Shown piece by piece: positions 25,930-33,849 of a DNA stretch of 64,000 nt (position 1 is its first letter; the number at the start of each line of letters is the position of its first letter). Source of the stretch: DATKIY01 sp963726755. Lineage in GTDB: Bacteria; Actinomycetota; Actinomycetes; JAHEKZ01. The position numbers were made by a program, and so were the translations under genes. Where the stretch lies: NCBI GenBank assembly GCA_963726755.1, contig CAVSDB010000001.1, forward strand, positions 310,001 through 374,000. The letters run 5' to 3'. The notes below the pieces were generated by a model. That model saw only the letters and a program-made list of their open reading frames with translations. It was not told the DNA's origin and searched no databases.

Positions 25930-28205
25930 CCGGCACGAACCTTCGTTGGTCGGGCTTTCGCGGGCAGCGTCACGATGCGCGTCTTGGAAATCGGCGCCAG
26001 ATCGGAGGCCCGCCTTGCGGAGTCGAGACTCACAGCGGCTGCCGCTGCCGAGAGGGGGATGGTCTGTTTAACGGTGGCAAATGCGGTGGCGCATGTTCGC
26101 GCCGGTCGGTCCCCCGCGTCGATCAGTTGCTCCCACTCAGCGCGGTCTAGCGGTCGGGAGAAGTACTCACAGATGGTCTCAAGAAGTGCGGCAAACACGC
26201 TCAACGCACTAGTGCCACCGTCGCCATTGGGCGTGAGCAAATCACTGATCACCTCGTTTGTTAGGGCGACACCGCCAGCGATGCGTTCGCGCAAGGTGAG
26301 AATTTCGATGACATCGGAGTCGTCGAGACCCACCCGCAGTGCTGCGTCGAGGGCCGAGGAGAGCTCTGATCGGGCAAGAGCAGCGGTCAGGTCAGCCAGG
26401 GAAACCGGCTCGCCACATTCCTTGCGATAGGTGATGCAGAAGCGCGCGCATCGGATCAGGTCGCGGGGGAGTCCCCCCGAAACGCTGTGGCACAGCAGAC
26501 CGATGGCTTTCGGGAACGCCAGCACCCTTCCCTCAAGCAGTTGCAGCGACTCATCAACCGTCAACGGTCGGACATCAAGCACGATGTCGAACGCAGAGTC
26601 GAAGACATCACGAACTTCGATCCCCCTGAGGGCGAATCCTGCCAGCGCCTCTTCCGAAACCGAGACCACGAAGTGCGTGCCATCGATGTGGAACAGGTCT
26701 TTAACCCCGTTGATGAGCTCAACGGCCTTGGCCGGATCACCAATCTTGTCCAGTTCGTCGATGGTCACGATGACCGGTCGATCACTCAGTTTGGAGTATC
26801 GACGGATGAAGTCACGGAACGCCGAAACCGACTCAGCTTGCGAGAGCTCACGCTCCTCGAGCGTTTCGCCCTCAGTGCTTTCGTAACTGGCCTTGCCCAA
26901 AGGAAGCAGCCATCGTCGACTCGTCTGGACGCTCGTGTGCCACTCAAGGCGCCGCTTCTCTCTGGCGGCAAGAGCGGCGGTAGTTGTTGGCTCCTCCTTG
27001 CTGGCATTGGATTTGGCCCGATCTCTCATCCACAGCAGTGCGATAACAGCTACGGCTGTTATGAAACTCACCGTCGCGAGGCCGAATTGCTGAAGGGGGG
27101 AAAAGTCGGGCCAGCCGAAAAGGCTAAGTCCCAGCGCCAACGTCGCACCACTGCCAATGAGACACAGGGCAGCCATGAGGCCGAGGATCAGCCAAGAACT
27201 CTGGCGTCGTGCAGGGGTTGGCTGCGTTGCCTCAATAACGCGAACTACGTCCAAACGCAAACGTCGGACGAAGTCGTCGGCGGAGTAGTAAACCGGGATT
27301 GGAATGTAGACAGCGAGGTGGTCGGGCATACCTTCGAGCGAGTGCATGATCGTTGACTTGCCTACACCTCGAGGGCCAGCGATGCCGATCGCAGTAGATC
27401 CATGCTCTCGGATCAGTTCCTGAATGTCCCGATGGGTTCGGCTGGAGATCGTGCCCTTGGTGTGTTCTAGTTCGATGAGTTGTGGGGCTCGGACCGTCGT
27501 CAGCACAACCGCGCCGTCATCGCCTATCTCTGTTACACGCGCGAACTCGGTGTTTGCCAGCGTCAGGGCGAGGGTTCGGACCTTCCTAGTCATGGCTCCC
27601 CGAAACGCGAGCTCATGGCGCCATTCATCATCGCGTTCCGCCGCGAGCCCACGGTCAAAGCGCCGACGCACGAACCACCAGATACCGAAGAGGATTATGA
27701 GCCAGATCAGCGCAGCCAGAACAGCACGCTGCGCCGCTGTTGTTGCCGTGGAATCGCCTGGTTGCTGCAAAATCGGCGGCGTTCGATCCGTCCTTAGCCA
27801 TCGCGAACGACAGCATGGCTGCGGAAGCCACCGAACAGGCAGAGCCGGGATACCGCAAAGGATTGTTGTTGCTCTCTTTCTGAAGGCGACGCGATTCTTC
27901 GCTCTTTCGTAACTGAGTCGAGCAGCGGCCACTGGTTCGAAGTCGGGTCGTAGTTCTGCTGCACGTTTGGCCATGTCTTCTGTTACACGTGCCCGAAGGG
28001 GTTCAAGGTCTTCGAAGGAAGCCTGCAGACTGGCATCGTTCAGGGCGTCGTTGACGGCTTCGTCGAGGTCTTCGGTACTGAGAATCAACTCGCCCGAACG
28101 AATCTCGGTCCAGGGCGTTTGGGTATCTGATGAACTAGTCGCGGGCCGGTCGCGCGTGGATTCGCCCCCTGTGCGACGTTGCAGATGCAACATGTGCAAC
28201 TCCAC
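25926..28205 (-). CDS. Membrane-associated P-loop ATPase (KAP/STAND-like)
   Basis: A 759-residue protein with Walker A GIAGPRGVGKST (about residue 275) and Walker B VIVTIDELDKI (about 480). Two adjacent membrane helices (SSWLILGLMAALCLIGSGATLALGL and FGLATVSFITAVAVIALLW) lie between them, and another helix (VLAALIWLIILFGIWWFV) lies upstream. Membrane helices inserted in the NTPase domain are typical of KAP-type P-loop proteins. The C-terminal region (IDELDKIGDPAKAVELINGVKDLF...GGLPRDLIRCARF) is STAND-like. Residues about 118-145 are unusually Arg/Cys-rich; an alternate frame there reads ACSVASAAMLSFAMAKDGSNAADFAAT, suggesting two compensating indels and another membrane helix. Function unknown; defence or membrane organisation are possible. 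Confidence 0.7.
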   Translation of the reverse strand: MELHMLHLQRRTGGESTRDRPATSSSDTQTPWTEIRSGELILSTEDLDEAVNDALNDASLQASFEDLEPLRARVTEDMAKRAAELRPDFEPVAAARLSYERAKNRVAFRKRATTILCGIPALPVRWLPQPCCRSRWLRTDRTPPILQQPGDSTATTAAQRAVLAALIWLIILFGIWWFVRRRFDRGLAAERDDEWRHELAFRGAMTRKVRTLALTLANTEFARVTEIGDDGAVVLTTVRAPQLIELEHTKGTISSRTHRDIQELIREHGSTAIGIAGPRGVGKSTIMHSLEGMPDHLAVYIPIPVYYSADDFVRRLRLDVVRVIEATQPTPARRQSSWLILGLMAALCLIGSGATLALGLSLFGWPDFSPLQQFGLATVSFITAVAVIALLWMRDRAKSNASKEEPTTTAALAAREKRRLEWHTSVQTSRRWLLPLGKASYESTEGETLEERELSQAESVSAFRDFIRRYSKLSDRPVIVTIDELDKIGDPAKAVELINGVKDLFHIDGTHFVVSVSEEALAGFALRGIEVRDVFDSAFDIVLDVRPLTVDESLQLLEGRVLAFPKAIGLLCHSVSGGLPRDLIRCARFCITYRKECGEPVSLADLTAALARSELSSALDAALRVGLDDSDVIEILTLRERIAGGVALTNEVISDLLTPNGDGGTSALSVFAALLETICEYFSRPLDRAEWEQLIDAGDRPARTCATAFATVKQTIPLSAAAAAVSLDSARRASDLAPISKTRIVTLPAKARPTKVRAG

Positions 28206-28302
28206 GGAAGCCGTGGTGTTCGGCCCGAGCCGGAGGGCGGATCCCTAGACTCGCCGAAATCGTACGCCTTTTGCGGTGTTTTGCGTAGATGGGAGACGCA
28301 AT

Positions 28303-29409
28303 ATGGTCACAGTGCACAAGCTCAGCCGATCCGCCGCGCGCAGAATTGCTGTGCGCGCGCAGTTGCTGACGAGCGAGCGACCCACCGACATGTTGGAGAC
28401 CGTGCGACGGCTGTCGCTTCTGCAACTCGAACCCACCAACGCGGTCGCGCCCAGCGCAGACCTGGTGCTGTGGAGCCGACTGGGATCGCACTACTCGCCA
28501 CAAGAACTGCGCGACGCGGTTGATGAGCAATCTCTGATCGAACTTCGCGGAACTGTCCGGCCGGCTGAGGACCTCGTTCTCTACCGCGCCGAGATGGCCG
28601 AATGGCCGGGCACCGGTGAGCTACGCAATTGGCAGAAATCCCAGGAATCTTGGGTCGAGATCAACGATGCTTGCCGCCTCGACATCCTCGAACGACTGCG
28701 CGCCGACGGGCCGTTGACCGTGGCCGAACTGCCAGACACCTGCGTGAAGCCTTGGAAGTCAAGCGGCTGGAATAACAACCGAAACGTCACCATGATGCTG
28801 GACCTGCTCGTGCAACGTGGCGAGGTTGCGGTGTCTGGCGGAGCGGGGCGATATCGGTTGTGGGATCTCGCGTCGCGCGTCTACCCCGCTGATCCACCCA
28901 TCCCCGCCGACGAGGCGAGAGGACTGCGCGACGAGCGCCGACTCAGCGCTTTAGGGATTGCCAGGTCGCGTGGACCCGAGTGCCCCGTCGAGCCGCTGGA
29001 TGTCGGTGAGGCCGGACAACCCGCCGTTGTCGAAGGGCTGAGTGGCCAGTGGCGCGTCGACCCCGACCAGCTCGAGCAGCCCTTCTCGGGCCGAGCCGCC
29101 TTGCTTTCCCCGTTCGATCGACTGCTGCACGATCGCAAACGCATGCACGATCTCTTCGAGTTCGACTACGCGCTTGAGATGTTCAAGCCTGCAAGCAAAC
29201 GTAGGTGGGGTTACTACGCCCTGCCGATCCTCTATGGCGACCGGCTAGTGGGGAAGCTAGATGCAGCCGCGGATCGAAAAGCTGGAGTGCTCCGCGTTGC
29301 TGCGATCCACCAGGACGTGCCGTTCACGAAGGCCATGTCGGCGGCCGTCGATCGCGAGATCCGAGATCTCGCCCGATGGCTCGACGTCCACCTTCAGATG
29401 CCGGGCTAA
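28303..29409 (+). CDS. Winged-helix DNA-binding protein, YcaQ/AlkX-like (HTH_42)
   Basis: A 368-residue protein of the HTH_42 family, which includes interstrand-crosslink DNA glycosylases. The N-terminal winged helix gives LSRSAARRIAVRAQLL...ETVRRLSLLQLEPTNAVAPSADLVLWSRLG; the C-terminus has RAALLSPFDRLLHDRKRMHDLFEFDYALEMFKPASKRRWGYYALPILYGDRLVGKLDAAADRKAGVL, the conserved glycosylase-like second half. In YcaQ the catalytic motif is Q-x-D; here it reads QLE, so Asp is replaced by Glu. GGGAG 8 bases upstream supports the ATG at 28303. It probably acts on DNA, but catalysis is uncertain. Confidence 0.8.
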   Translation: MVTVHKLSRSAARRIAVRAQLLTSERPTDMLETVRRLSLLQLEPTNAVAPSADLVLWSRLGSHYSPQELRDAVDEQSLIELRGTVRPAEDLVLYRAEMAEWPGTGELRNWQKSQESWVEINDACRLDILERLRADGPLTVAELPDTCVKPWKSSGWNNNRNVTMMLDLLVQRGEVAVSGGAGRYRLWDLASRVYPADPPIPADEARGLRDERRLSALGIARSRGPECPVEPLDVGEAGQPAVVEGLSGQWRVDPDQLEQPFSGRAALLSPFDRLLHDRKRMHDLFEFDYALEMFKPASKRRWGYYALPILYGDRLVGKLDAAADRKAGVLRVAAIHQDVPFTKAMSAAVDREIRDLARWLDVHLQMPG

Positions 29410-29494
29410 GACACCCCGCCAGCGAACCCCAGACCGCGTGACGCGATCATGTCGCGAACGAGAAATACCGTGCACCTCGTAGGTGAGGCGCACT

Positions 29495-30634
29495 ATGACC
29501 GAGAGGCAGCGCATGCGTCCTGACAACGTGACCACTGAGAACTGGCAAGAAGCCCCCGCGAATCGCTGGGCCTTCCAGCATGTCGACGAAGTTCTTGCGA
29601 CCACGCCGTTGTCGCGAGGTAGTGGTCCGGTGCTCGAGTTGATTCCTGGCGAGCCGCGATGGGGTTCGGAGATTGACGGACTGCTTGAGCGGACGTACAC
29701 CGACGGACTCATCGTTCTCAAAGGTCGCGAGATTCTGCTTGAGCGGTACCTCAATGGAATGGAACCCTCGACTCGACATCTCTTGCAATCGGTGTCCAAG
29801 TCGATGTGTTCCGCCGTTTTCGGCAACTACGTTGCGTCAGGTGCTGTGCTCGTTGACGCGCCAGTTTCGCGCTACGTCCCGGAACTTGCTAGCTCGGCAT
29901 ACGGCGATGCCACGGTTCAACAAGTGCTCGACATGACCGTGGGCGTTCAGTACGACGAGGTATACCAGAACCCAGATTCTGAAGTGCAGCGCCACGAACG
30001 GGCCGGCAGTTGGCGTCCTCCGCGCCCAGGCGATCCGGCGGATACGTATGAGTTCTTGGCTAGCCTGCAAAAGTCCGGCGAGCATGGTGGTGTTTTCGCC
30101 TACTGCTCGGCAAACACCGAGGTCCTCGCATGGATTATCGAGCGGGTAACGGGACGATCGTTCGCGGACCTGTTGTCGTCTGACCTCTGGTCGCGGATTG
30201 GCGCCGAGTACGACGCGTTCGTGACCGTCGACCGTTCTGGGTTCCCAGCAGCCAACGGAGGCATGTGTGTTGCGTTGCGCGACCTGGCACGCTTCGGTCG
30301 GGTGATTCTTGACGGAGGGATCGGCCCTGACGGGACCACCGTTGTCGCGACCGATTGGATCGCGGACACTCGCCGAGGGGGTAGTGAGGAAGCAGCTGTC
30401 GAGAGCATGGCGGCTGCCCACCCCCACGGCAGTTACCGCAACCAGTTCTGGATCACCGGTGACGACCATGGCTGTTTCTACGGGATCGGTATCTTCGGCC
30501 AGTACGTATGGATGAACCCAACGACCGACGTGGTGATTGCGAAGCAGTCGTCACTACCGGTCGCTGATGACACGGACAACTGGGTCGAACACGTGCAACT
30601 GCTCGACGCTCTCTCGTGCGAGCTACCGCTGTGA
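29495..30634 (+). CDS. Serine hydrolase, class C beta-lactamase fold, NylB-like
   Basis: A 379-residue hydrolase resembling 6-aminohexanoate-dimer hydrolase (NylB) and related esterases. Matches include WQEAPANRWAFQHVDE, the catalytic HLLQSVSKSMCS (SxxK), YVPELASSAYGDATVQQVLDM, SEVQRHERAGSWRPPRPGDPADTYEFL, the tyrosine motif FAYCSANTEVLAWIIERVTG and GIGIFGQYVWMNPTTDVVIAK. No signal peptide, so cytoplasmic like NylB. Natural substrates of the family are probably esters or amides; nylon-oligomer activity needs specific residues that I cannot verify. GAGG six bases upstream supports the start. Confidence 0.85.
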   Translation: MTERQRMRPDNVTTENWQEAPANRWAFQHVDEVLATTPLSRGSGPVLELIPGEPRWGSEIDGLLERTYTDGLIVLKGREILLERYLNGMEPSTRHLLQSVSKSMCSAVFGNYVASGAVLVDAPVSRYVPELASSAYGDATVQQVLDMTVGVQYDEVYQNPDSEVQRHERAGSWRPPRPGDPADTYEFLASLQKSGEHGGVFAYCSANTEVLAWIIERVTGRSFADLLSSDLWSRIGAEYDAFVTVDRSGFPAANGGMCVALRDLARFGRVILDGGIGPDGTTVVATDWIADTRRGGSEEAAVESMAAAHPHGSYRNQFWITGDDHGCFYGIGIFGQYVWMNPTTDVVIAKQSSLPVADDTDNWVEHVQLLDALSCELPL

Positions 30635-31078
30635 CTCCGCGTGATCTAGTGGGTTTCGATACTTGCTCCACCTGATTGCCGCCCACGCGAACAGCACGAC
30701 GCTGGCCGTCGAGAAAGCCAGGTTCGCGGAAATGGCCACGGTCGGGTCAATGCCCAGCTCTGCGAGTTGGTGGCTCTTGGCCTCATCGATTCCATGTGAC
30801 AGCTCCCAGGCCCGTCCAACGACGGCGAACAGTTGCGCTCCCAACAACACCGTGCTGACGACTAGTGCTGCTGTGATTTGACGCGAAACCGCGACGGCCA
30901 AGCCGATCAGCAGGGCGCCGATGATCGCGTATGGGATTGCCTCGACCAGACCGACCCGCTGACCCGCTACCGGCAGGGTCACCAAGGCCGTGGCAGCTCC
31001 AAGTAACCAGAGCGCCGTGACGAAGCGGCGTAACGGAGCGTAAAAGGTATGCCTCATCCGGCCCGCCACCGTGCCCAC
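30623..31078 (-). CDS. Four-helix membrane protein of unknown function
   Basis: 151 residues with four predicted membrane helices (FVTALWLLGAATALVTLPVA, AIPYAIIGALLIGLAVAV, ITAALVVSTVLLGAQLFAVV, ISANLAFSTASVVLFAWAAI) and a charged C-terminus (RWSKYRNPLDHAESQR). It starts at a GTG and overlaps the convergent hydrolase gene by 12 bases at its 3' end. No family was recognised. Confidence 0.65.
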   Translation of the reverse strand: MGTVAGRMRHTFYAPLRRFVTALWLLGAATALVTLPVAGQRVGLVEAIPYAIIGALLIGLAVAVSRQITAALVVSTVLLGAQLFAVVGRAWELSHGIDEAKSHQLAELGIDPTVAISANLAFSTASVVLFAWAAIRWSKYRNPLDHAESQR

Positions 31079-31159
31079 GCTCTGAGCCTAGGGCGAGATC
31101 TGAACTGTCGAGGATAGTGACGTCGACACATCGACGTGTCTCGCTTCTATGCTGGCCGA

Positions 31160-31447
31160 ATGCAATTGGAGTTCAGCGGCGAAGTGTGGTTTTGGAAGGG
31201 CCCGTCCCCGTATCACTTCATCACGGTGCCTGAGGATGAGAGTGAAGAGATCCATGCGACCTCGTCCCTTGTTACGTACGGCTGGGGGATGATCCCAGCG
31301 TCGGTACGAATCGGTTCGACGGATTGGACGACCGCCCTGTTCCCAAAGGACGGTGGGTACGTCTTGCCGTTGAAGGACTTTGTACGCAACGCAGAGGGTC
31401 TGGAGTTGGGCGACGTCGTTTCAGTGCGACTGACCATCGACGTGTGA
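31160..31447 (+). CDS. DUF1905 domain protein
   Basis: 95 residues: MQLEFSGEVWFWKGPSPYHFITVPEDESEEI...YGWGMIPASVRIGSTDWTTALFPKDGGYVLPLKDFVRNAEGLELGDVVSVRLTIDV, the complete DUF1905 beta-barrel pattern (FxGxxWxWxGPxPxxFxxVP and WxTSLFPKDGxYxLPLK). Members are often fused or linked to YdeI-like proteins; none is adjacent here. The ATG at 31160 matches the family start. Function unknown. Confidence 0.85.
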   Translation: MQLEFSGEVWFWKGPSPYHFITVPEDESEEIHATSSLVTYGWGMIPASVRIGSTDWTTALFPKDGGYVLPLKDFVRNAEGLELGDVVSVRLTIDV

Positions 31448-31537
31448 CAAGTTCGTTCGACCCGCCCCGAGGGCGTAGACGCACTTGGAACCTCGCTGGG
31501 TTCACCAACGCCGAAGTAACACGCCGAAGTCCTAAGA

Positions 31538-31580
31538 CTTTGGACGTTTGGGGGCACATAGCACCCCCAAGCGTCCAAAG
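31538..31580. terminator. Strong bidirectional hairpin between convergent genes
   Basis: A 17-bp stem (CTTTGGACGTTTGGGGG pairing with CCCCCAAGCGTCCAAAG, one G-U) closes a 9-base loop. It lies 90 bases after the DUF1905 stop and 6 bases from the hemerythrin stop, so it can terminate both directions. No T-run follows on either strand, as is common in high-GC actinobacteria. Confidence 0.75.
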
Positions 31581-31586
31581 CTGCTG

Positions 31587-32213
31587 CTAATTCCAGACCG
31601 GTGCGACGTTCTTTCGGTAGCTCCTGCCGAAGAAGCCGAGGATGGTAAGCACAGGTCCAGGAACCTGTTCCTTGACCGTTCTCTGCTCGTCGGGGCCAGC
31701 ACCGTCGAGCACCCAAGCGAAGAACACGCCACCCGTTGAGGGGCTCACCTTGCCGAACTTCTTACCCATCTCCTTGATCTCGGGGGTTTCGCGGTTCTTC
31801 AAGTAGACGGGTTCGAGTTCGGCCTCCTCGTGATCGAGGTGCTTGAGCGTGACGGCCTGCAAGTTCTCGAACGCCATCAATGCGGTTTTGGCGGCGTCTG
31901 CGGTTGCTACTCGCGTGAGCGTCTTCATCGCACTTCGCGTTTCCCCGAGGGCGGCAGCCATTGCTTCGTGTTCCGCGTCGAGGGTGTCGAGCAAGTCTTT
32001 GCTGACGCCGATCGACTGCAGGGCTGGCCACGCGATCTCGTGCTCACCGTCGTGGTGGACCGTGAGTTGCTGGTCAAAGTTGTCCCACGCCGTGCCGAGT
32101 TGCTGGGCTCTCGTCCGATTGCCGGCAGGGAAATCTGTCAGTGCCTCAATAAACCTGTCCATGTCACGTCGCACGGCGGCATGGATCACTTTGTTCATGC
32201 TCATTTCACTCAT
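31587..32213 (-). CDS. Hemerythrin HHE domain protein
   Basis: A 208-residue protein. Histidines and glutamates are arranged as in a four-helix hemerythrin: H11, VHHDGEHEIAWPAL (about 52-60), DAEHEAM (about 79) and LKHLDHEEAELEPV (about 124-134). Such proteins bind a di-iron centre and handle oxygen, nitric oxide or iron. A C-terminal region of about 60 residues (GGVFFAWVLDGAGPDEQRTVKEQVPGPVLTILGFFGRSYRKNVAPVW) follows the bundle and recurs in actinobacterial members. With a nitrate reductase in the same window a nitric-oxide role is possible but unproven. Confidence 0.85.
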   Translation of the reverse strand: MSEMSMNKVIHAAVRRDMDRFIEALTDFPAGNRTRAQQLGTAWDNFDQQLTVHHDGEHEIAWPALQSIGVSKDLLDTLDAEHEAMAAALGETRSAMKTLTRVATADAAKTALMAFENLQAVTLKHLDHEEAELEPVYLKNRETPEIKEMGKKFGKVSPSTGGVFFAWVLDGAGPDEQRTVKEQVPGPVLTILGFFGRSYRKNVAPVWN

Positions 32214-32285
32214 AGTCAGACCTTAGAACTGCTATACGGGCTGGCACTAGGCTTTTGGTGTCACACTATTTAAGGAGATACATCG

Positions 32286-32669
32286 ATGAGTTCCTGGCCA
32301 GGTGGGATCGCTGCCGTCACCTTGTTCGTCGAGGACCTGACCGAGTCGAAGCAGTTCTATGGAAAGGCTTTCGACCTTCCCGTTCACTTCGAGGACGGTG
32401 ACTCCGTCGTGTTCAAATTTGGTGACACCCTGATCAACTTGCTGAAGTCGTCTGAGGGGGAATCGCTCATCGCGCCAGCTGTTGTGGCTGGACGTGACGC
32501 CGGCTCGCGATTCCAATTCACTCTCGCCGTCGACGACGTAGACGAAACGTGCGCTCAACTGACCGAGCGAGGCGTGCAGTTACTCAACGGCCCGATGGAT
32601 CGACCTTGGGGTATCAGGACCGCAAGTTTCACCGACCCGAGCGGTCACATCTGGGAGATCGCACACTAG
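32286..32669 (+). CDS. VOC-family (glyoxalase/bleomycin-resistance fold) protein
   Basis: 127 residues with two beta-alpha-beta-beta-beta units: GIAAVTLFVEDLTESKQFYGKAFDLPVHFEDGDSVVFKFGDTLINLL, then FQFTLAVDDVDETCAQLTERGVQLLNGPMDRPWGIRTASFTDPSGHIWEIAH. The terminal DPSGHIWEI carries the last metal ligand (Glu). The substrate cannot be told from sequence; these act as dioxygenases, lyases or binding proteins. GGAGATACATCG precedes the ATG. Confidence 0.87.
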   Translation: MSSWPGGIAAVTLFVEDLTESKQFYGKAFDLPVHFEDGDSVVFKFGDTLINLLKSSEGESLIAPAVVAGRDAGSRFQFTLAVDDVDETCAQLTERGVQLLNGPMDRPWGIRTASFTDPSGHIWEIAH

Positions 32670-32676
32670 CGACGCG

Positions 32677-33099
32677 ATGAGCCTTCGAGCTGGGAGTGAG
32701 GGCACTTATCGCTATCGGCTTGTCTTCGTCGTCGTGGAGACGGTCATCGCCTTCGGTGCCCTTGCAGGCACTGTTCAACTCATCGCCGAGAAAGGGACGC
32801 CCCCGGTCTCCGACCTAGATGCACTCGGACTTTCTTCGTGGACGTTACCGGGCATCTGGCTGTTCGTCTCGGTGGCCGTTCCGTCAACTGCGGCTGCTTG
32901 GCTGGCTTGGCGAAGATCGGCGTATACGCCCGTGGCGGTGCTTATCGCCAGCGGTGCACTGATCGTTGAGCTTGCCGTTCAAATCCCATTCATCGGGTTG
33001 AGTCCATTCCAGTTCGTCTTTGGCACGGCAGCAGTGACGATGGCAGTTCTCGCCACCCGTGCCCAGGTCGGGCGCACCTGGTCGCCGGAGTCTTTGTGA
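32677..33099 (+). CDS. Small integral membrane protein of unknown function
   Basis: 140 residues with four helices (LVFVVVETVIAFGALAGTVQLIA, LPGIWLFVSVAVPSTAAAWLAWR, PVAVLIASGALIVELAVQIPFIG, PFQFVFGTAAVTMAVLATRA). It lies 7 bases after the VOC gene and 12 before the glycosyltransferase gene, so the three are probably co-transcribed. The pattern is common among actinobacterial uncharacterised proteins; no function can be given. Confidence 0.65.
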   Translation: MSLRAGSEGTYRYRLVFVVVETVIAFGALAGTVQLIAEKGTPPVSDLDALGLSSWTLPGIWLFVSVAVPSTAAAWLAWRRSAYTPVAVLIASGALIVELAVQIPFIGLSPFQFVFGTAAVTMAVLATRAQVGRTWSPESL

Positions 33100-33111
33100 C
33101 AGAATCCGGAC

Positions 33112-33849
33112 GTGCCGAGCCAGACGCCTTCACGTAGAAGTTGCGTCGTGGTGATCCCGGCCTTCAACGAGCAAGAGCGAATCACCGCCACAGTCTTGGG
33201 TGCTAAAGCGATCGAAGGTGTGACGAGGGTCGTGGTCGTTGACGATGGATCGCGCGACAACACCTCGTCCAAAGCAAGGGATGCTGGAGCGCACGTCGTT
33301 CGTCAGAAGAACTTTGGGAAGGCGGCGGCGATGGCGCGGGGAGCAGCCGAGGTGGCCGTGTTCGAGGGGGATAGCGAGCAAGAGCCCAGCGCATTGCTCT
33401 TTCTCGATGCAGATCTAGAGTCCAGCGCGGCCGGTGCAGGAGTCTTGCTGCCAGCGATCTGGAACGACGAAGCCGACATGACGATTGCAATCCTGCCGAA
33501 ACAAGCAACTTCCGGTGGGGGGCACGGCTTCGTCGTGCGGCTTGCTCGCGACGGAATCGAAGAGGCGACCGGCTGGGTGGCCGAGCAGCCGTTGTCAGGT
33601 CAACGCGCGTTCACGCGCGAAGCGTTCGACGCCGCGCGTCCCTTGGCAGCTGGATTCGGCGTCGAGGTCGGTCTAACGATCGATCTCCTGCGCAAGGATT
33701 TTCGGGTCGTCGAAATCCCGGCGAGTTTTCATCATCGCGTCACAGGCACCGACTGGCGGGCTAAGAGGCACCGGGCGAGGCAGTTTTGGGCGGTGTGGCG
33801 TGCCTTGCGTGCTCGAGGGGTCGGCCCGACTCTTCCGATTCCTCGCTAG
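33112..33849 (+). CDS. Family 2 glycosyltransferase (dolichyl-phosphate-mannose-synthase-like)
   Basis: 245 residues with a GT-A fold: VVIPAFNEQERITATVLGAKAIEG, VVVVDDGSRDNTSSKARDAGAHVVRQKNFGKAAAMARG, the DxD motif LLFLDADLE and the acceptor-side QPLSGQRAFTREAFDAARPL...FGVEVGLTIDLLRKDFRVVEIPASFHHRVTGTDW. It would transfer a sugar from a nucleotide or polyprenyl donor at the membrane face. The last 89 bases overlap the convergent membrane phosphatase-like gene. It has a GTG start. Confidence 0.85.
   Translation: MPSQTPSRRSCVVVIPAFNEQERITATVLGAKAIEGVTRVVVVDDGSRDNTSSKARDAGAHVVRQKNFGKAAAMARGAAEVAVFEGDSEQEPSALLFLDADLESSAAGAGVLLPAIWNDEADMTIAILPKQATSGGGHGFVVRLARDGIEEATGWVAEQPLSGQRAFTREAFDAARPLAAGFGVEVGLTIDLLRKDFRVVEIPASFHHRVTGTDWRAKRHRARQFWAVWRALRARGVGPTLPIPR

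Noticed and set aside
28178..28191. Palindrome GTTGCA-GA-TGCAAC near the ATPase start
   Set aside because: It lies inside the first codons of the ATPase gene and has no second copy nearby, so an operator role is weak, although it resembles the TGCAAC arms at 25081.
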